DNA of 64,000 nt from Scylla paramamosain (lineage: Eukaryota; Arthropoda; Malacostraca; Decapoda; Portunidae): NCBI RefSeq assembly GCF_035594125.1, contig NC_087186.1, forward strand, positions 2,521,228 to 2,585,227, read 5' to 3'. A model generated the notes under the pieces. The model was given only the letters and a program-made list of their open reading frames with translations, ran no database searches and was not told the DNA's origin. Shown in pieces: positions 11,631-25,700 of the stretch; position 1 is the stretch's first letter; each line of letters starts with the position of its first letter. Made by a program: the position numbers and the translations under genes.

Positions 11631-12870
11631 TTTGCTTATTAATATACCTTTCATTGAAATCACAGAAATTATAATAATGGACTTTTTAAAGATTTACCTA
11701 AATTTATGGGATTTACACATAAGGAATTCAAAGACTTATTAGATTTACCAATTAAAGAATCACCTTACATTTTTAATGATAAATTATACATTCAGACTGA
11801 TGGTGTTGCCATGGGCTCATGTCTAGGTTCTGCCTTAGCCAGTACTTTTTTATGTTACCATGAAGTTGACTGGCTCTCAGATTATCCTGCAGCTTTAAAA
11901 CCAGTATATTATAGGAGATATGTTGATGACACTTTCCTACTGCTTCATATTAATGAAGATATTCCACTGTTCCTACAATATCTCAATACTAAACATCAGA
12001 ATATTAAATTCATGTGTGAAATTTAAAATAATGATAAACTTTCGTTCTTAGATGTTCTTGTCTCTTGTAACAATGGTAGTGTCTTGACCTCTATTTATAG
12101 GAAACCAACTTTTACAGGTTTAGGTAATAATTACTTGTCCTTAATTACATGATTGTTTTAAAATCAATGCTAGCAAGACATTGTTACATGGGTGTTATAT
12201 CTTCTCGAACTGTTTAATTTTTCATGAAGTAAATTTTCTAACTGATTTTTTTTCCAAAACAATGGGTATCTACTCAATATTATTGAAAATTGTATCTCAA
12301 AATTTCTAAATAATGCTATCAACCAGACTCAGACAAAAAACATGCTTCAAACACAATACATTAAACTCCCCTTCTATGTTCATTTAAGCTATGTAATTAG
12401 AAAGAAATAAGATAAATTATTGAGGATGCATTTTCCTGATCATAAGTTTGTAAGTTTATTTTCACAAACTCATGTACTTTAAAGTCCTTTTTCCATTACA
12501 AAGATTTTATCCCTACTAAACTCATTTACAACATAACATATCAATACACTTGTCTGACATGTAAGTGTCGGTACATAGGTACCTCACTCACTGCATTGCT
12601 GAACACAAGGGAGTCTCGGCTCATATCAGACACCCACTCTCTCACCCTGTAATAGATATACCTTTATATAAACTTTATAATATATCCATACAGCATTGCA
12701 GGATGTGTCAGCAAAGAAAAGTATAATAGATAATTTTACATAGACTATATGTTCATTATATGCATAAATCATTGCCTCTGTCAGCAAATAAAAGTGTGAT
12801 AAATATATTTTACACTGGCTACAATGCAGGCTAATAAGCTTTGTCAGAATTTTTTTTTATAATATAACTA
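11631..12870 (+). mobile_element. Penelope-like element, plus-strand copy with YVDD RT
   Basis: Plus strand from INIPF..IEITEIIIMDFLK (11,645) through one open stretch at 11,706-12,026 that holds QTDGVAMGSCLGSALAS and YRRYVDDTFLLL. It continues after a stop with SFLDVLVS, SIYRKPTFTGLG (12,080-12,125), then NNGYLLNIIENC and LPFYVHLSYVIRKK. It ends with a degraded GIY-YIG block, YQYTCLTCKCRYIG (about 12,535-12,580). Compared with the 4,206-5,600 copy it is in inverted orientation and better kept in the RT core. It lacks the RT part 5' of the TNIPL motif, which is replaced by a J LINE tail. Confidence 0.82.
11706..12026 (+). pseudogene. Penelope-like reverse transcriptase, catalytic fragment
   Basis: 106 codons without a stop. 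The fragment contains the box with D (QTDGVAMGS), the YVDD catalytic doublet and the KHQNIKFMCEI block before the stop at 12,024. A complete Penelope RT would be several times longer; the frame continues as a pseudogene past the stop. It would act at DNA nicks to copy the element's RNA if it were intact. Confidence 0.75.
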
Positions 12871-12874
12871 TATG

Positions 12875-12876
<2 letters not shown>

Positions 12877-12925
<49 letters not shown>
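12877..12925. repeat. (TA)n microsatellite, left of mariner
   Basis: About 25 TA units. The last TA (12,924-12,925) is the left target dinucleotide of the mariner. With 14,239-14,400 it was one tract before the insertion. Confidence 0.92.
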
Positions 12926-12926
<1 letters not shown>

Positions 12927-12956
12927 GAGGTGTGTCATTAAAGTTCCAGGACTGGT
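12926..12956 (+). repeat. Mariner left terminal inverted repeat
   Basis: Begins CGAGGTGTGTCATTAAAGTT and is the perfect reverse complement of 14,208-14,238. It serves as the transposase binding site. Confidence 0.93.
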
Positions 12957-13089
12957 GTCCTAAAAGATGAATTTCAAACCCAAGCCACAAACCACCATAT
13001 TTCCCCTTCAAAGTAATCCTTCTGGAGTATACAACTGCGCTCCCAACCCTCTACAGTCACTAATCTTTTTCTTACGTGCTTTTAAAATC

Positions 13090-14172
13090 ATGTCCTCTGT
13101 TGCAGGTCGTTTAACAATGAGCGCTGAACAGCGAACAAACTTGAAGTTTTTGGTGCAGTTGGGGAAAACGCCGTCAGAAGCACTGGGTATGCTGCAAAAA
13201 GTGTACGGGGATGAGACAATGTCACGCTCACGTGTTTTTGAGTGGTGCAAGAGGTTCAAAGAGGGCCGGGAGGACGTGGAAGATGACCCCAGGAGTGGAA
13301 GACCCTCAACGAGCAGGAATGAGGCCAATGTTGAGCGTGTCAAGCAGATGGTGCGTGACGATCGTCGGTTGACTGTTCGAAAGATCGCAGATGAGCTTGG
13401 CATGAACCACAACAGCGTGTGGAAGATTATCACTGAAGATCTGGGCATGCGGAAAGTCTGTGCGAAGATGGTGCCGAGACTCCTGAACGATGACCAGAAG
13501 GGACGACGCATGCAGGTGTGTCAGGACATCCTCGAGCGTCTGGAAACTGAACCAGACTTGCTCAGGAGAGTCATCACCGGCGATGAGTCCTGGGTATTTG
13601 AGTACGACCCGGAGACCAAACGCCAGAGCCTTCAATGGAAGAGTCCGGCGTCGCCACGGCCGAAGAAAGCAAGGCAGTCCAGGTCCAGCTTCAAGGTCAT
13701 GTTGATCGCTTTCTTCGATGTGAGGGGCATCGTCCACTGCGAGTTCTTGCCACAGGGCCAGACAGTCAACCAACATGTGTACAAAGAAGTACTGCGGCGT
13801 CTGCTTCGTGCAGTGCGCGAGAAGAGGCGGGAGTTGTGGCAGGGCAACTCGTGGCTGCTTCACCACGACAATGCGCCTGCTCACAATGCCCTGAGCATCA
13901 GAGAGTTCTTGGCCAAGAAGAACATCGCCGTGCTGGAGCAACCGCCCTACTCACCTGACCTCGCTCCGTGCGACTTCTTCCTCTTCCCCAAGCTCAAGGA
14001 GGTCATGAAGGGGACCCGTTTTGATGATGCGGACGACATCAAAAAGGCCGTGACGACGGAGCTGAGGAGCATCCCGCAAGAATCCTTCCAGCAGTGCATG
14101 CAAGCCTGGCAGAGAAGGATGGACAAGTGCATGCGGTGCCAGGGGGATTACTTCGAAGGAGATAACCTATAG
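13090..14172 (+). CDS. Mariner transposase, DD34D
   Basis: Cuts and pastes its element by binding the 31-bp repeats and joining ends into TA. The start chosen at 13,090 gives 360 residues, near the family's usual 345-350. An ATG at 13,117 (MSAEQRTN) is an equally good start, and an upstream in-frame ATG at 12,967 would add 41 residues without family character. The N-terminal half carries two helix-turn-helix units ([15 protein letters not shown] and [18 protein letters not shown]). Catalytic residues are D165 (TGDESW), D260 (HHDNAPAH) and D295 ([11 protein letters not shown]). The last two are separated by 34 residues, the DD34D signature. The stop at 14,170 lies 35 bp before the right repeat. 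No frameshift or stop is present. Confidence 0.93.
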   Translation: MSSVAGRLTMSAEQRTNLKFLVQLGKTPSEALGMLQKVYGDETMSRSRVFEWCKRFKEGREDVEDDPRSGRPSTSRNEANVERVKQMVRDDRRLTVRKIADELGMNHNSVWKIITEDLGMRKVCAKMVPRLLNDDQKGRRMQVCQDILERLETEPDLLRRVITGDESWVFEYDPETKRQSLQWKSPASPRPKKARQSRSSFKVMLIAFFDVRGIVHCEFLPQGQTVNQHVYKEVLRRLLRAVREKRRELWQGNSWLLHHDNAPAHNALSIREFLAKKNIAVLEQPPYSPDLAPCDFFLFPKLKEVMKGTRFDDADDIKKAVTTELRSIPQESFQQCMQAWQRRMDKCMRCQGDYFEGDNL

Positions 14173-14207
14173 TTTGTAGCCTGGATGTGAAATAAAACTT
14201 GTGTGGC

Positions 14208-14405
<198 letters not shown>

Positions 14406-14408
14406 CTA

Positions 14409-16185
14409 ATGTAATAGATTATTGTAAATTGGTCATTTTCTATAATGAAAGTGCTACACAAAGATAACCACACCTTATATAGGCATCTGCCTTAAAACAG
14501 CAAAATTCTTCTCAATATTTAAGGCAGAATTCTCACTGATTGGGCCTCTTATCACAGTATTTTACACAAATTTTCATTAAATGTTGATCACATGAATGTT
14601 TGTGACAGACTTGACACCGATTAACAGTCTTCTTTACTTCTAGTCCATTCTTGTTGTAGTCTCAATCATAAGCCAAATCTAAGCAAGTGTAACACCTATT
14701 CTGGATCACAAGCCAAATCTAGGCAAATGTGACACCTATTCCTTTTTATTCTCACGTGTTACTTTTCTCACAGTTTTCCTTACCTGTCTTCTACTATGTC
14801 CTAACATCAAGTCCATTTTATTCATTGTCATTCACGCAAAAGTATAAGCCTCTGATTTCCTCCTTTCAATTTGCGGATTACATAATGCCTTCACCAACTT
14901 ACAGCTATATGTAAGTGATGTACATTTTGTAGGATCAACATTATTTTTAACTGAATAAATTGTCTGAATTTACCCTTGCAGCATCAAGAATGTATGCTAG
15001 GGCATTCACTGTCCATCTGCAAGATTTTGTGTCTACTGTATAAAAATCTATTCTCTGATCTATTGTCAGTTCCTGTTTTAGTAAAAATCATACATTTTAT
15101 ATATGGCTGGCTTTCTTACACCATCATTCTCAGTAATTCATAATATTATAGGGGGAGAATGTATTCAGAAGCAATTATTTTTTTTTACCTATACTTTTGG
15201 TATGTTGTACATAAGAATTCAGTTATTACCTTATTATCTTTATTCCAGTACACCTGGTATGACCTCTTCCCTTCCAGTGACTGTCTTTATCTCTGGTGGT
15301 ATGCTTTTCCTCATGCAATTTATAGTACCAATGCAAGCAATACCTTGTGTTTGAAGGCACTCAAACAACTCTAGGCTGGTACACAGTCTTTCTAGACTAC
15401 CACTAAGATCTACAAATTCTTGTAACTGACCTACAAGAACCTTCACTCTTGGAAGTGTGCCACAGATGTAGTGGAATCCAGGCTCTCCAGAAGGTTTACC
15501 CAAGTATGCTACTGTCCTGAAGGAGAATGGAATTCTTACCGCATTCACAGATTTATACAACAGGCCACATCATTTAGGTTTGTTCTTATTGTACTGCCTG
15601 AATCCTATTTGATTTCTTCAAAAATATAAGATTTCATGAATTGCTAAGAAATCACCTGGCTCCAACAATGAACAGGCAGTCATTAAATTTGTTAAAAAGA
15701 TCCCTGACTGCAGCAAACTGGTCATGTACATAGCCATCTCTGATGTCCAGTATCAACATTGTCAAAAGTTAGGTTTGCATGTAAAAATCCAAATCTATTC
15801 ACAGACATTAATGCACCAAATACATGGTTACCAAATGCTTCCCTGAAAAGTGTTTTATAAGCATTTTTTTTTTTTTGCCTAATAAACCACTGTAAAAAAA
15901 ATAAATAAATAAAAAATAAAAAATTCAAAGCAATCTTTTACCCTGATGTGTGATGGGAGTTTATCTGTATTTGAAGGCCTATGAGAAATTTCTGCAATTA
16001 TATTTTCATTTTTCTGATTAGTATGGTGCACAATATTGAAAATTAAATCAGATGTTATGAACAAGTCCTATGCCATTTCTGAATTTATTGACCTTGCATC
16101 TACAATCAAACATTCTACAACACTAGATACGTTTGCAGTTGGTCTACCTTCCATACAATTGGTCCATGTTACGCTAGAAACAATA
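14409..16185 (-). pseudogene. piggyBac-type transposase relic, copy C
   Basis: Minus strand, same block order as copy A plus a degraded C-terminal Cys block (14,540-14,620). The best stretch, 15,240-15,560, contains FHYICGTLPRVK, SLERLCTSLELFECL and GTINCMRKSIPPEI. The Asp kept in copies A and B at the second catalytic position (SLDRLCTS) is Glu here. N-terminal core is SVNRFGFLHANLTFD (about 15,770). The 3' end abuts a Penelope 3' end through the TA/mariner block, mirroring the 4,205 join. Confidence 0.72.
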
Positions 16186-16712
16186 ATAAACATATTATGA
16201 TGAAGTTGAAGTAAAAAAAAAAAATTTTTTTATTTACTCATGAGGAGAAAGGTCACATCCTCCCCTTCATTTGAGTCTTAACTCTTATGACGGGTCACCG
16301 GGAGTGTACCAATATACATACCCTATGTTATGACATCATAAGATATCTACTAAGGTACAAAAAAACAATTACGCTTATGGCAACGCTAAATAGGAGCCTA
16401 CTATTGGTTAGCATGAACAAAATATTTTCATATTATTTACATAATTTCTCTGTATACTGGATGCAGGGACTCTTATTCATATTTGATTGTATTACACTTC
16501 TTCATTAATTGCTAGATACCATTTGCAAGACTTCCTAAATAATGTTAATGAACATATACATATTTTAAACACTGCAGAAACATTTGAGTTGTAATTCATG
16601 CATATCCGCCATCAGTGCTTGTGTGGAGCCGTCTATCAAAACCAGTTCCAGTTCCAGCTCTGTTGTGCTCTTCTGATTTTATTGTGAAAAATTTTGCCCA
16701 TCTTTATCTATC
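16186..16712. other. AT-rich DNA, nothing recognised
   Basis: Short open frames only, hydrophobic and AT-driven. No inverted ends or family resemblance seen. Confidence 0.5.
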
Positions 16713-16990
16713 ATGGATAATAGCAAGAGTAAGGCAAGCAGTGGTAGTGGTGGAAGTGCAAAAAAGTAGCAATTTATTTCATTGGAAACGAAGGTGGCTA
16801 TTATAAAGAAAATAGACTGTGGTGAAAAACTATAAACGTAGCATGCTTGTTTAACATGAGTAATTCAACTATTTACACAAACTACAAGGACAAGAAACAA
16901 ATTAAAAAACATGTTAAAATTGTTGTACCTATGCAGTCAACAATAATAACCAAGAGAAGGGGGAGAAACTTCTGGGTATGTGGTATGTGA
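16713..16990 (+). pseudogene. Tigger/pogo transposase N-terminal relic
   Basis: Starting at an ATG at 16,713 the frame reads MDNSKSKASSGSGGSAKK, stop, QFISLETKVAIIKK.., then shifts to give NMSNSTIYTNYKDKKQIKKH and PMQSTIITKRRGR. This is the CENP-B-like N-terminal helix-turn-helix domain of Tigger/pogo transposases. At least one stop and one frameshift are present and the catalytic DDE domain is absent. Confidence 0.68.
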
Positions 16991-17138
16991 ATCAAGTATC
17001 AAGTAAGTAAGCATTACATTGTTTGCGGAATGTATGATATTTTTTTTTTTGTACTGAAAAATTACAATGACGAATTACGAGCAAAATGGCTTACAAGCAG
17101 CCTTCCAGAACATATCTCGCTTGTAACTCAAACACCCT

Positions 17139-17141
<3 letters not shown>

Positions 17142-17232
<91 letters not shown>
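17142..17232. repeat. (TA)n then (CA)n microsatellite
   Basis: TA repeat 17,142-17,220 changing to ACACACACACAC. Confidence 0.92.
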
Positions 17233-17233
<1 letters not shown>

Positions 17234-17377
17234 CATACCTTGGTACTAGAGACTAAAAGGGGGGAATATCCAATGAAGCTGATTGTTCGTAGATACTGTC
17301 ACTTAGCGTTGGATTACAACAGGAATGGTTAATATCAACAATTACATTACAAAATACAAAAGAATAAATACAGTACA

Positions 17378-17500
17378 GTAAACCCCCAGTTTTTCCCAGA
17401 GTTATGTTCCAAAGGCACCTGTGAAGTGCTAAAATCTGCATTATATTGACACTACCACTAAAATGCCTGTTTATTGTTTCTATTAATAAGATAAATCAGT
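17378..17500 (+). mobile_element. Possible terminal repeat of a Tigger/pogo-type transposon
   Basis: TA followed by CAGTAAACCCCCAGTTTTTC and a further stretch typical of pogo-superfamily ends (TA target, CAGT start). No matching inverted end was found nearby, so this is a single-ended relic or a coincidence. It faces away from the transposase relic at 16,713. Confidence 0.35.
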
Positions 17501-17576
17501 ACACATACTCACTAATGATGGATGAGATGAATGAAGATGATGAAGTAGCCGTGCAGCTTGATATAATGAACATATA

Positions 17577-18041
<465 letters not shown>

Positions 18042-19840
18042 ATTGCTTCAACACTGGCTGTCTTTTACTACTTTCCCTCCAGATGGCACAGTTACAGAAA
18101 ATTATGATAATTCAAACACAACAATGAAAAGGGCAAAAACCATGGAACAATGTGCTACGCGTGTTGTTTTGAATGATGTAAACAAACTGACCACCTGCAA
18201 CAGGCGGCTCATGTCCAATGTTGTGATAACTCCATCTATAGCACAAAGGACTTTCAAACTGAGTCAACTGCTCCAATTTTGTCTACTGCTTCCAAAATCC
18301 ATTAAAGCGAAGTCCGTAGTACCAAGGTAGGAGTGTATTTGGGTCATGTATAACACAGTGCTACATGAGGCGCCCAGAACCAGGGTGATGTAAGCGACCT
18401 CATAGCCAAAAATCATTAGTTTTAATGCAGTGTCTTCCCCAACATTCCTACTGTGACAGGAGAGAGCACAGACATCAGAGTGGACCCTGCAATAGGGTAA
18501 AAAATTTATCCAAGAGAAATTATCCACAGAACTTTCTTGTCACGCTGGAAGAGCCAGCCTGTCACGGCTCATGCTGTGAGTCACATGTCACCCCAAGACA
18601 CCTTCCCACCACCACACCCACACACTTCACACTCTCCCTCCCTCAAGCCTGCTTGAGGGGGGATTTGGTTTAACACAATACGCAAGCTTTTCATTATTAT
18701 AACGGACATGAGCATACCCCCTGAGAAGCCAGAACCCTCCAGAGGAAGAAAAATGAAAGAAAAATATCACTAAAAGACAAAGAAGCATGGGAGAAGACTA
18801 TGTGAGCTTTGGAACCATTGAATGTTTTTATTATTTCTTTATATTCTATTGTCCTTTATACTGGTATATTTTCATAACATTTATTAATTATTTTGTTTTA
18901 GCTTCTTCCAGTCTCATTTTTAACCTTGTATCTTTCTCTTCATTTGTGTTCATCTTAGGAAGTACCAATATGTTACTTACATTTTTGTTTCATAAAACTG
19001 ATAAATTCACTAAAAAGACTTTTTAATGGTTGTGATTCCCCTATTAGTACATAGAAAATCAAAGAACTTGATAAAATAAAGGAAATAAATAATGTGTGGG
19101 TGCTAGATACAATTTTAATGTAGTTGTGTGATATCCTTAAAAAAACATTGTATCAAAGAAAACAGTCACATTTATTTTCAATAATGTAATTTAATTGTAA
19201 TTTTATAATGTAATTCAGCTAAATAGTTCTAAAGGGTATAATTTACTGAATACTTTGATACCAATCATTACTTTCTATCTCAATCCACTGAAGAGATATC
19301 TCATTTTGAAACTCACAAAACTTTGACAGTATTTTTCTCCACTTTTTAATTTCTGCTGCTTACATCACTCTGAATCTAGGCACTTCATATATCTTTACTG
19401 CTGTAAATTGTTCATTCCTGAGATATTAATTTTTTTATCAAATTTATCATTTCCTCCACATACCTATGTTACCTCACTACCAAGATGGTCTGAAGGCAGT
19501 GTTGGGAGGAAGAGGAGTGAAGAGGCGTAAAAGGAGGGGAGGCAGTGTAGGGAAGGAAGAGGGTTTAGAGGAGAAGATTTCATTAGTACGTGCATGGAAC
19601 AATGCCTCATCCAATAAAAAAAAGAAAACAAAATAAATAAATCAGCCAATAGGTGGGTTGTATTCTGCAAGGTGGGAGGGCAGAGCATAGTTTTAAATCA
19701 GTCTTAGAAGATGGCTCAGTGCAGTGGCTGAGTTCAATTACTTCGAGATGATAAGAAAATTTCATAGCAATAACAAAGCTTAGCCACCTCCAGTTCTTCT
19801 CAATGAGGACTCCATTGATGAGGAAAAACCAAAGAACCAA
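18042..19840. other. Unassigned intergenic DNA
   Basis: No protein family resemblance in any frame. Contains a C-rich stretch at 18,590-18,660 and otherwise AT-rich sequence. Short hydrophobic frames here (for example 18,787-19,026) are typical of AT-rich noncoding DNA. Confidence 0.5.
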
Positions 19841-19841
19841 T

Positions 19842-21090
19842 AAGGTAGGTTAGGTTATGTTAGGTTTAGCTAGATTTGGTTAGGTTTAGTTAGATCGGAT
19901 TAGGTTTAGTTAAGCTTCATTTTTTCAGTGTCATGCGTGAGAACAAAACTACATTTTCTCTGGTAGATTTTAGTGTTTTCTGGATGAATCTTTGATTGCT
20001 TTCATTGCAAATCATTCATTGGCTTATATATGTGTGGAGGATGCATATAAAAAAAAACATTGATTTGTGGCAGAAATGGTTACTAGATTCAAACATAGCA
20101 CATCAAAATCTACCAGAAAAATGTAGTTTTGTCCAAAAATGTTAGATGGGTGCACTTATATAAATTTACCATTTCCTTAATGGGTGGATCCAGGTTAGAT
20201 TAAATAATGTTAGGTAATGCTAGGTTAGCTTAGTGTCCTTATGAGGGAATCCATGGGAGGGAGGGGGGAGAGAAATAATAGGTTAGGTAAGGTAAAGATT
20301 GGTTAGGCTAGTAATTTCCCCAGTTGTCAAAATATGGCATCTCATCCTTTGACTTTTTTCATGAATATCCAAATTTGGGTTAATCTGGATAACACGGCTA
20401 TGTTACATACAAGCACAAAACTCGCACATCATGCAGAAGGTTTGGTGATCTTGCCATAACCATAAAATAATTTAGGGGGCACGTGTCAAGTATAGCTGTA
20501 ATAGCACTCAAGTGTGGAGAAATTTGATATTTTCTAAGGCCAAGGGATCTCTGCACCAGTCAATCATTGAAATTATTTTTTGTTTATAACTGGGATTTGT
20601 GGGTAGTGGCATATTAGGATTTCATGGTATCTATACAGCTGACCCCTCCAATCACACACTGCCACTCATGAGGCTATTTGCAAGGACACCAATTACAACT
20701 TTCCATGGTAGGTTCAGTTAGATTTTTCATTTGTTTTAGAGATGCATCAGGCATTCTGATAGAGGCTCACTGTCATTTGTTAATATGGCTACCCAGTGGT
20801 GGGAGGTGAAGGAAAAAAGTCACGCTGTGAGACATTTATCAACACCAATGGTTAAGGTATGATATACAAACATAAGGAAGAGGTCCCATGTGTTTATTGA
20901 GGAAGCTGCCAAGCTGTAACTACCTGCATCACCCTGAGAATCTTCACACCACACCAGTAAGACATAACGGTATAATTTTTTGATGTCCCTCATTAGGTTA
21001 GGTTAGGTTATGTTAGGTTAGATTAGGCTAGCTTATGCTAAGTTAGGTTAGGTTAGATTAGGTTATGCTAGGTTAGGTTAACATCCTAGC
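19842..21090. repeat. Clusters of TTAGG-type telomere-like repeats
   Basis: Degenerate GGTTA/TTAGG arrays at 19,842-19,920, 20,185-20,320 and 20,995-21,085, the last containing runs of perfect TTAGG units. TTAGG is the usual arthropod telomere unit; here it is interstitial and interspersed with unique sequence. Confidence 0.8.
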
Positions 21091-21769
21091 CATGAGTTGG
21101 GGTGTCTAGGGGCTAGATAGCTTAGGGAAATCCAAAATATCAAGGTAAATTTCCTTAGAGTTTTTGAACGCCCTTATTTAACTTATTTTTCATCCCCTCC
21201 CAAAACCCCCAATTCCTCACAGGCCCCCAAGCTTGTTTGAGCGGTTAGGGGGAGATTGGAGGGAATGGGAGGGTGGATTCTTTTTATCAAGAAATGCCCA
21301 AATTTGGCTTCCCCCATCCTAAAACCCCGTCTTCAGAGTAAAATTTGGCTTCCCCCATCCTAAAACATCATTTTCCGAGTAACCGCCTTCCTCCCCTCTC
21401 CTCCACCAAAAAGAAAAAAGATCCCTACAGGTCCCAAAAGTTTGTTGGGTGAAAGGGGAGGAGTTATGCGACAAGTTAATGTAAAGTTTTACCGAAATAA
21501 TATGTCAACTGTATACCAAGAAAACGAGAAGAAACGCACAGCAGCGAAGGTTCAGGAAATAACCTCAAGAGCTGCAATTACCATGGCGAAAACTCCACAT
21601 CAACATATGCCATACAGTAACTACCTTCAGTGAGTTGCCTTTTTCTTTATGACACACGTAAACGTCCTCATATATAAGATGATAGACAAGGGCCTACTCA
21701 GGCTGTCAAACAGATACTGATTGTTTTGGTGTGTTTTGTTTTACAGATTCTCACCTTAAAGCCAATATG
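21091..21769. other. Unassigned DNA with a short direct repeat
   Basis: No gene recognised. The phrase AAATTTGGCTTCCCCCATCC occurs twice about 50 bases apart (near 21,300 and 21,342), a small local duplication. Confidence 0.5.
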
Positions 21770-22784
21770 CCTTGATCTTGATCTTGATGGTACAGGTGGC
21801 ACAGGATCACTCCTGAGCCATGCCTTTGGATCGGCAACTCCTGTAGAAGGGGAAAAAAAGAGAAACGAACAGCATCCTCTATCCTAATTGTTCATACACC
21901 TGGCACGCCACATTCTCTCCAGAAACTCTTTCACCGCCTCAATCATCCTTTCATTCGCCTCTCTCTACACAGTCCCAGCAACAACACCATCCATTCCTTT
22001 CCTGTCTTCTTCACTTTTTCATTCCTATCATGCCCTAACTCAGTCAGTATCACTTGCATCATCTCATTCCTGTCTCTGGCATACTTCACACACTCCAGCA
22101 CCACATGTTCCACCGTCTCATCCTCTCCCATGTCACACATCTGGCACACTTTGCTGTGGGACTCAGACTACCTGTAACTCCTTGCATTCACATCCATACA
22201 CTGTGCCCTCGCTCGGAAGAGAAGATCACCGCCCAGGCTTCCATCATACCACCTTTCATACCTCGGGGCCTCTTTCTCCTTATACCATTCCAGGGTCTTC
22301 TTTTTTTCCATTTCATTCTTCCATTCATTCAATCCCACACATTTCACTTCTATGTCTATCTCATTCTTCCATTTTCTCACATCCCATTCGACTCCCACTC
22401 TGCCTCCTCTTGTTACCACCCATTCACGCTCATTTTGATTCCTACCAGCCATTCTTATCGCCCACACAACTTGCAATCGATTCCTGTCTGTCATTCTCAT
22501 GCATCTCTTCCTCCATTTGCTTCCACTTTCATTCCACAGGTACACCTTCCTTGCTATTCTTGCATCATCCATTCTCTCAAGCCTAATCTTGTACCTAAGT
22601 GTGGCTTTTGTGAGTCTTTCTCTGAAGGTGCTCCATCCCGTGTCACCTCTCAAGGCTGAATTCAACTGCTGTGCCCCTCGGTGCACTCAGTGCCATCCTT
22701 GCTACTCTATTCTGACCCACTTCTAACTTATCAATTCCACTTTCATTCCATGCAATCACATCCATACAGTGCAATCACATCATA
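21770..22784 (-). mobile_element. CR1-like LINE C1, 3' part (split by J4)
   Basis: Minus strand continuation of the C1 RT beyond the J4 insertion: frame 22,168-22,686 (RGDTGWSTFRERL.., YDGSLGGDLLFRARAQC) and 21,943-22,149 with CQMCDMGEDETVEHVVLEC, a C-terminal Cys/His motif shared with copy C2. The 3' end at 21,771-21,788 is an ATCAAG repeat rather than a poly-A tail, a microsatellite-type 3' end as found in CR1-group elements. Confidence 0.8.
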
Positions 22785-25700
22785 AGGAGGAGGCAGTAGA
22801 CACCTGCCGAAACGATAATTACTCCCAGTGAGGTCTAAAGCACTGTTCAGGGGGTGCTGTGAACTTACATTAAACCCAGCTGTGACCTCACTGAACGTTT
22901 CCCTTTGTGCCTCACAACACAAGGGGGCAGTCACAGCCTGCCCTCTAAAGACAACTCTCTTCCTCCACACAAAACTACAAGCACCTAATAACACACACAC
23001 CCTTCACTCAAAAATTTTAAAATCATGGCAACTCCTACACCAGCCTCGAAGTCCCTATCTGGGGAGGGGACCATAAATGTCCCCAGGTCGGACTGCCTTT
23101 CTGTCGACGACCCTAAGTGTCTTGACACCCCCCTCAACTTTTTCTTCATTAACTTCTGCAACATTCGCAGTCTAAGATCTAATTTTCAAAATGTAGAACA
23201 CCACCTCTCCTCTTCTAAACCTCATCTTCTTTTCCTCACTGAAACTCAGGTGTCTGAGGCAACTGACAGTAGCCCCTTTTCTGTTCCCTGCTACTTTCTC
23301 TATCCTCATTTTTGATCCAAAGATGGATGCTGGGTTTTTTGTGCGCAATGACTTACCCTGCTCTCGTGCCCACGCTCTTGAATCTTCAGAGTTTTCCACC
23401 ATCTGGCTACGACTACAGAGTCATTCTCATACTAAATTTATCTGTGCTGTATACCTCTCTCCTAACTCCTCTGACTATAAGAAATTCTTTGACTACTTAA
23501 TTTCCAAAGTGGAGCACATTCTGACCCTCTTCCCTTTTGCAGAGATCTCCATTCTTGGAGACTTCAATGTTCACCACCAGCTTTGGCTTTCCTCTCCCTT
23601 CACTGACCATCCTGGTGAACTAGCCTACAACTTTGCTATCCTCCATGACCTAGAGCAATTGGTGCAACACCCTACTCGTATTCCTGACCGTCTTGGAGAT
23701 TCACCCTACATTCTTGACCTTTTCCTGACCTCTAATCCTTTTGCTTATGCTGTCACCCTTTCTTCTCCGTTGGGCTCCTCCGATCACAATCTCATATCTT
23801 TATCTTGTCCTATCACTCCAATCCCTCCTCAGGATCCCCCTAAGTGAAGGTGCCTCTGGCGTTTTGCGTCTGCTAGTTGGGGAGACCTGAGGAGGAATTT
23901 TGCTGATTTTCCTTGGAATGACTACTGCTTCCGTGTCAGAGACCCGTCTTTGTGTGCTGAGCGAATAACAGAGGTGATAGTGTCTGGCATGGAGGCGTAC
24001 ATTCCTCACTCTTTTTCTCGTCCTAAACCTTCTAAACCTTGGTTTAACACAGCTTGTTCTCGTGCTATACATGATAGAGAGGTGGCCCACAAAAGGTACT
24101 TAAGCCTTCCATTACCAGAATCTCATGCACTTTATATTTCTGCCTAGAACCATGCCAAGTCTGTTCTCCAACTAGCCAAAAACTCCTTCATTAACAGAAA
24201 ATGTCAAAACCTTTCAAGATCTAACTCCCCTCGTGATTTCTGGCATCTAGCCAAAAATATCTCCAGTAACTTTGCTTCTTCTTCTTTCCCTCCTCTACTT
24301 CAACCAGATGGCACCACTGCTATCACATCTATTTCTAAAGCTGAACTCTTCGCTCAAACCTTTGCTAAAAACTCTACCTTGGACGATTCTGGGCTTGTTC
24401 CTCCCTCTCCTCCACCCTCTGACTACTTCATGCCACCTATTAAAATTCTTCGCAATGATGTTTTCCATGCTCTCGCTGGCCTAAACCCTCGGAAGGCTTA
24501 TGGACCTGATGGGGTCCCTCCTATTGTTCTCCGAAACTGTGCCTCCGTGCTTGCACCTTGCCTAGTCAAACTCTTTCAGCTCTGTCTGTCAACATCTACC
24601 TTTCCTTCTTGCTGGAAGTTTGCCTACATTCAACCTGTTCCTAAAAAGGGTGACCGCTCTAATCCCTCAAACTACCGCCCTATTGCTCTAATTTCCTGCC
24701 TATCTAAAGTTTTTGAATCTATCCTCAACAGGAAGATTCTTAAACATCTATCACTTCAAAACCTTATATCTGATCGCCAGTATGGGTTCCGTCAAGGCCG
24801 CTCTACTGGTGATCTTCTGGCTTTCCTTACTGAGTCTTGGTCATCCTCTTTTAGAGATTTTGGTGAAACTTTTGCTGTTGCCTTGGACATATCAAAAGCC
24901 TTTGATAGAGTCTGGCACAAAGCTTTGATTTCCAAACTACCCTCCTACGGTTTCTATCCTTCTCTCTGTAACTTCATCTCAAGTTTCCTTTCTGACCGTT
25001 CTATTGCTGCTGTGGTAGACGGTCACTGTTCTTCTCCTAAATCTATTAACAGTGGTGTTCCTCAGGGTTCTGTCCTGTCACCCACTCTCTTCTTATTATT
25101 CATTAATGATCTTCTAAACCAAACTTCTTGTCCTATCCACTCTTACGCTGATGATACCACCCTGCACTTTTCCACGTCTTTTCATAGACGTCCAACCCTT
25201 CAGGAGGTAAACATATCACACAGGGAAGCCACAGAACGCCTGACTTCTGATCTTTCTAAAATTTCTGATTGGGGCAGGGCAAACTTGGTATTGTTCAATG
25301 CCTCAAAAACTCAATTCCTCCATCTATCAACTCGACACAACCTTCCAGACAACTATCCCCGCTTCTTCAATCACACTCAACTGTCCTCTTCTTCTACACT
25401 GAACATCCTTGGTCTGTCCTTTACTTATAATCTGAACTGGAAACTTCACATCTCATCTCTAGCTAAAACAGCTTCTATGAAGTTAGGTGTTCTGAGACGT
25501 CTCCGCCAGTTTTTCTCACCCCCCCCAGCTGCTAACTCTGTACAAGGGCCTTATCCGTCCATGTATGGAGTATGCTTCACATGTCTGGGGGGGTTTCACT
25601 CATACTGCTCTTCTAGACAGGGTGGAATCAAAAGCTTTTCGTCTCATCAACTCCTCTCCTCTAACTGACTGTCTTCAGCCTCTCTCTCACCGCCGCAATG

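Noticed and set aside
13306..13941. 211-codon minus frame
   Set aside because: Antisense shadow of the mariner transposase.
18787..19026. 79-codon hydrophobic frame resembling a membrane protein
   Set aside because: Phe/Tyr/Ile richness is expected from AT-rich noncoding DNA; no family resemblance or start context.
21888..22586. 232-codon plus frame rich in Ser, His and Pro
   Set aside because: Antisense of the CR1-like C1 coding region; the same holds for 27,508-28,409, 28,515-29,144 and 35,655-36,451 on plus.
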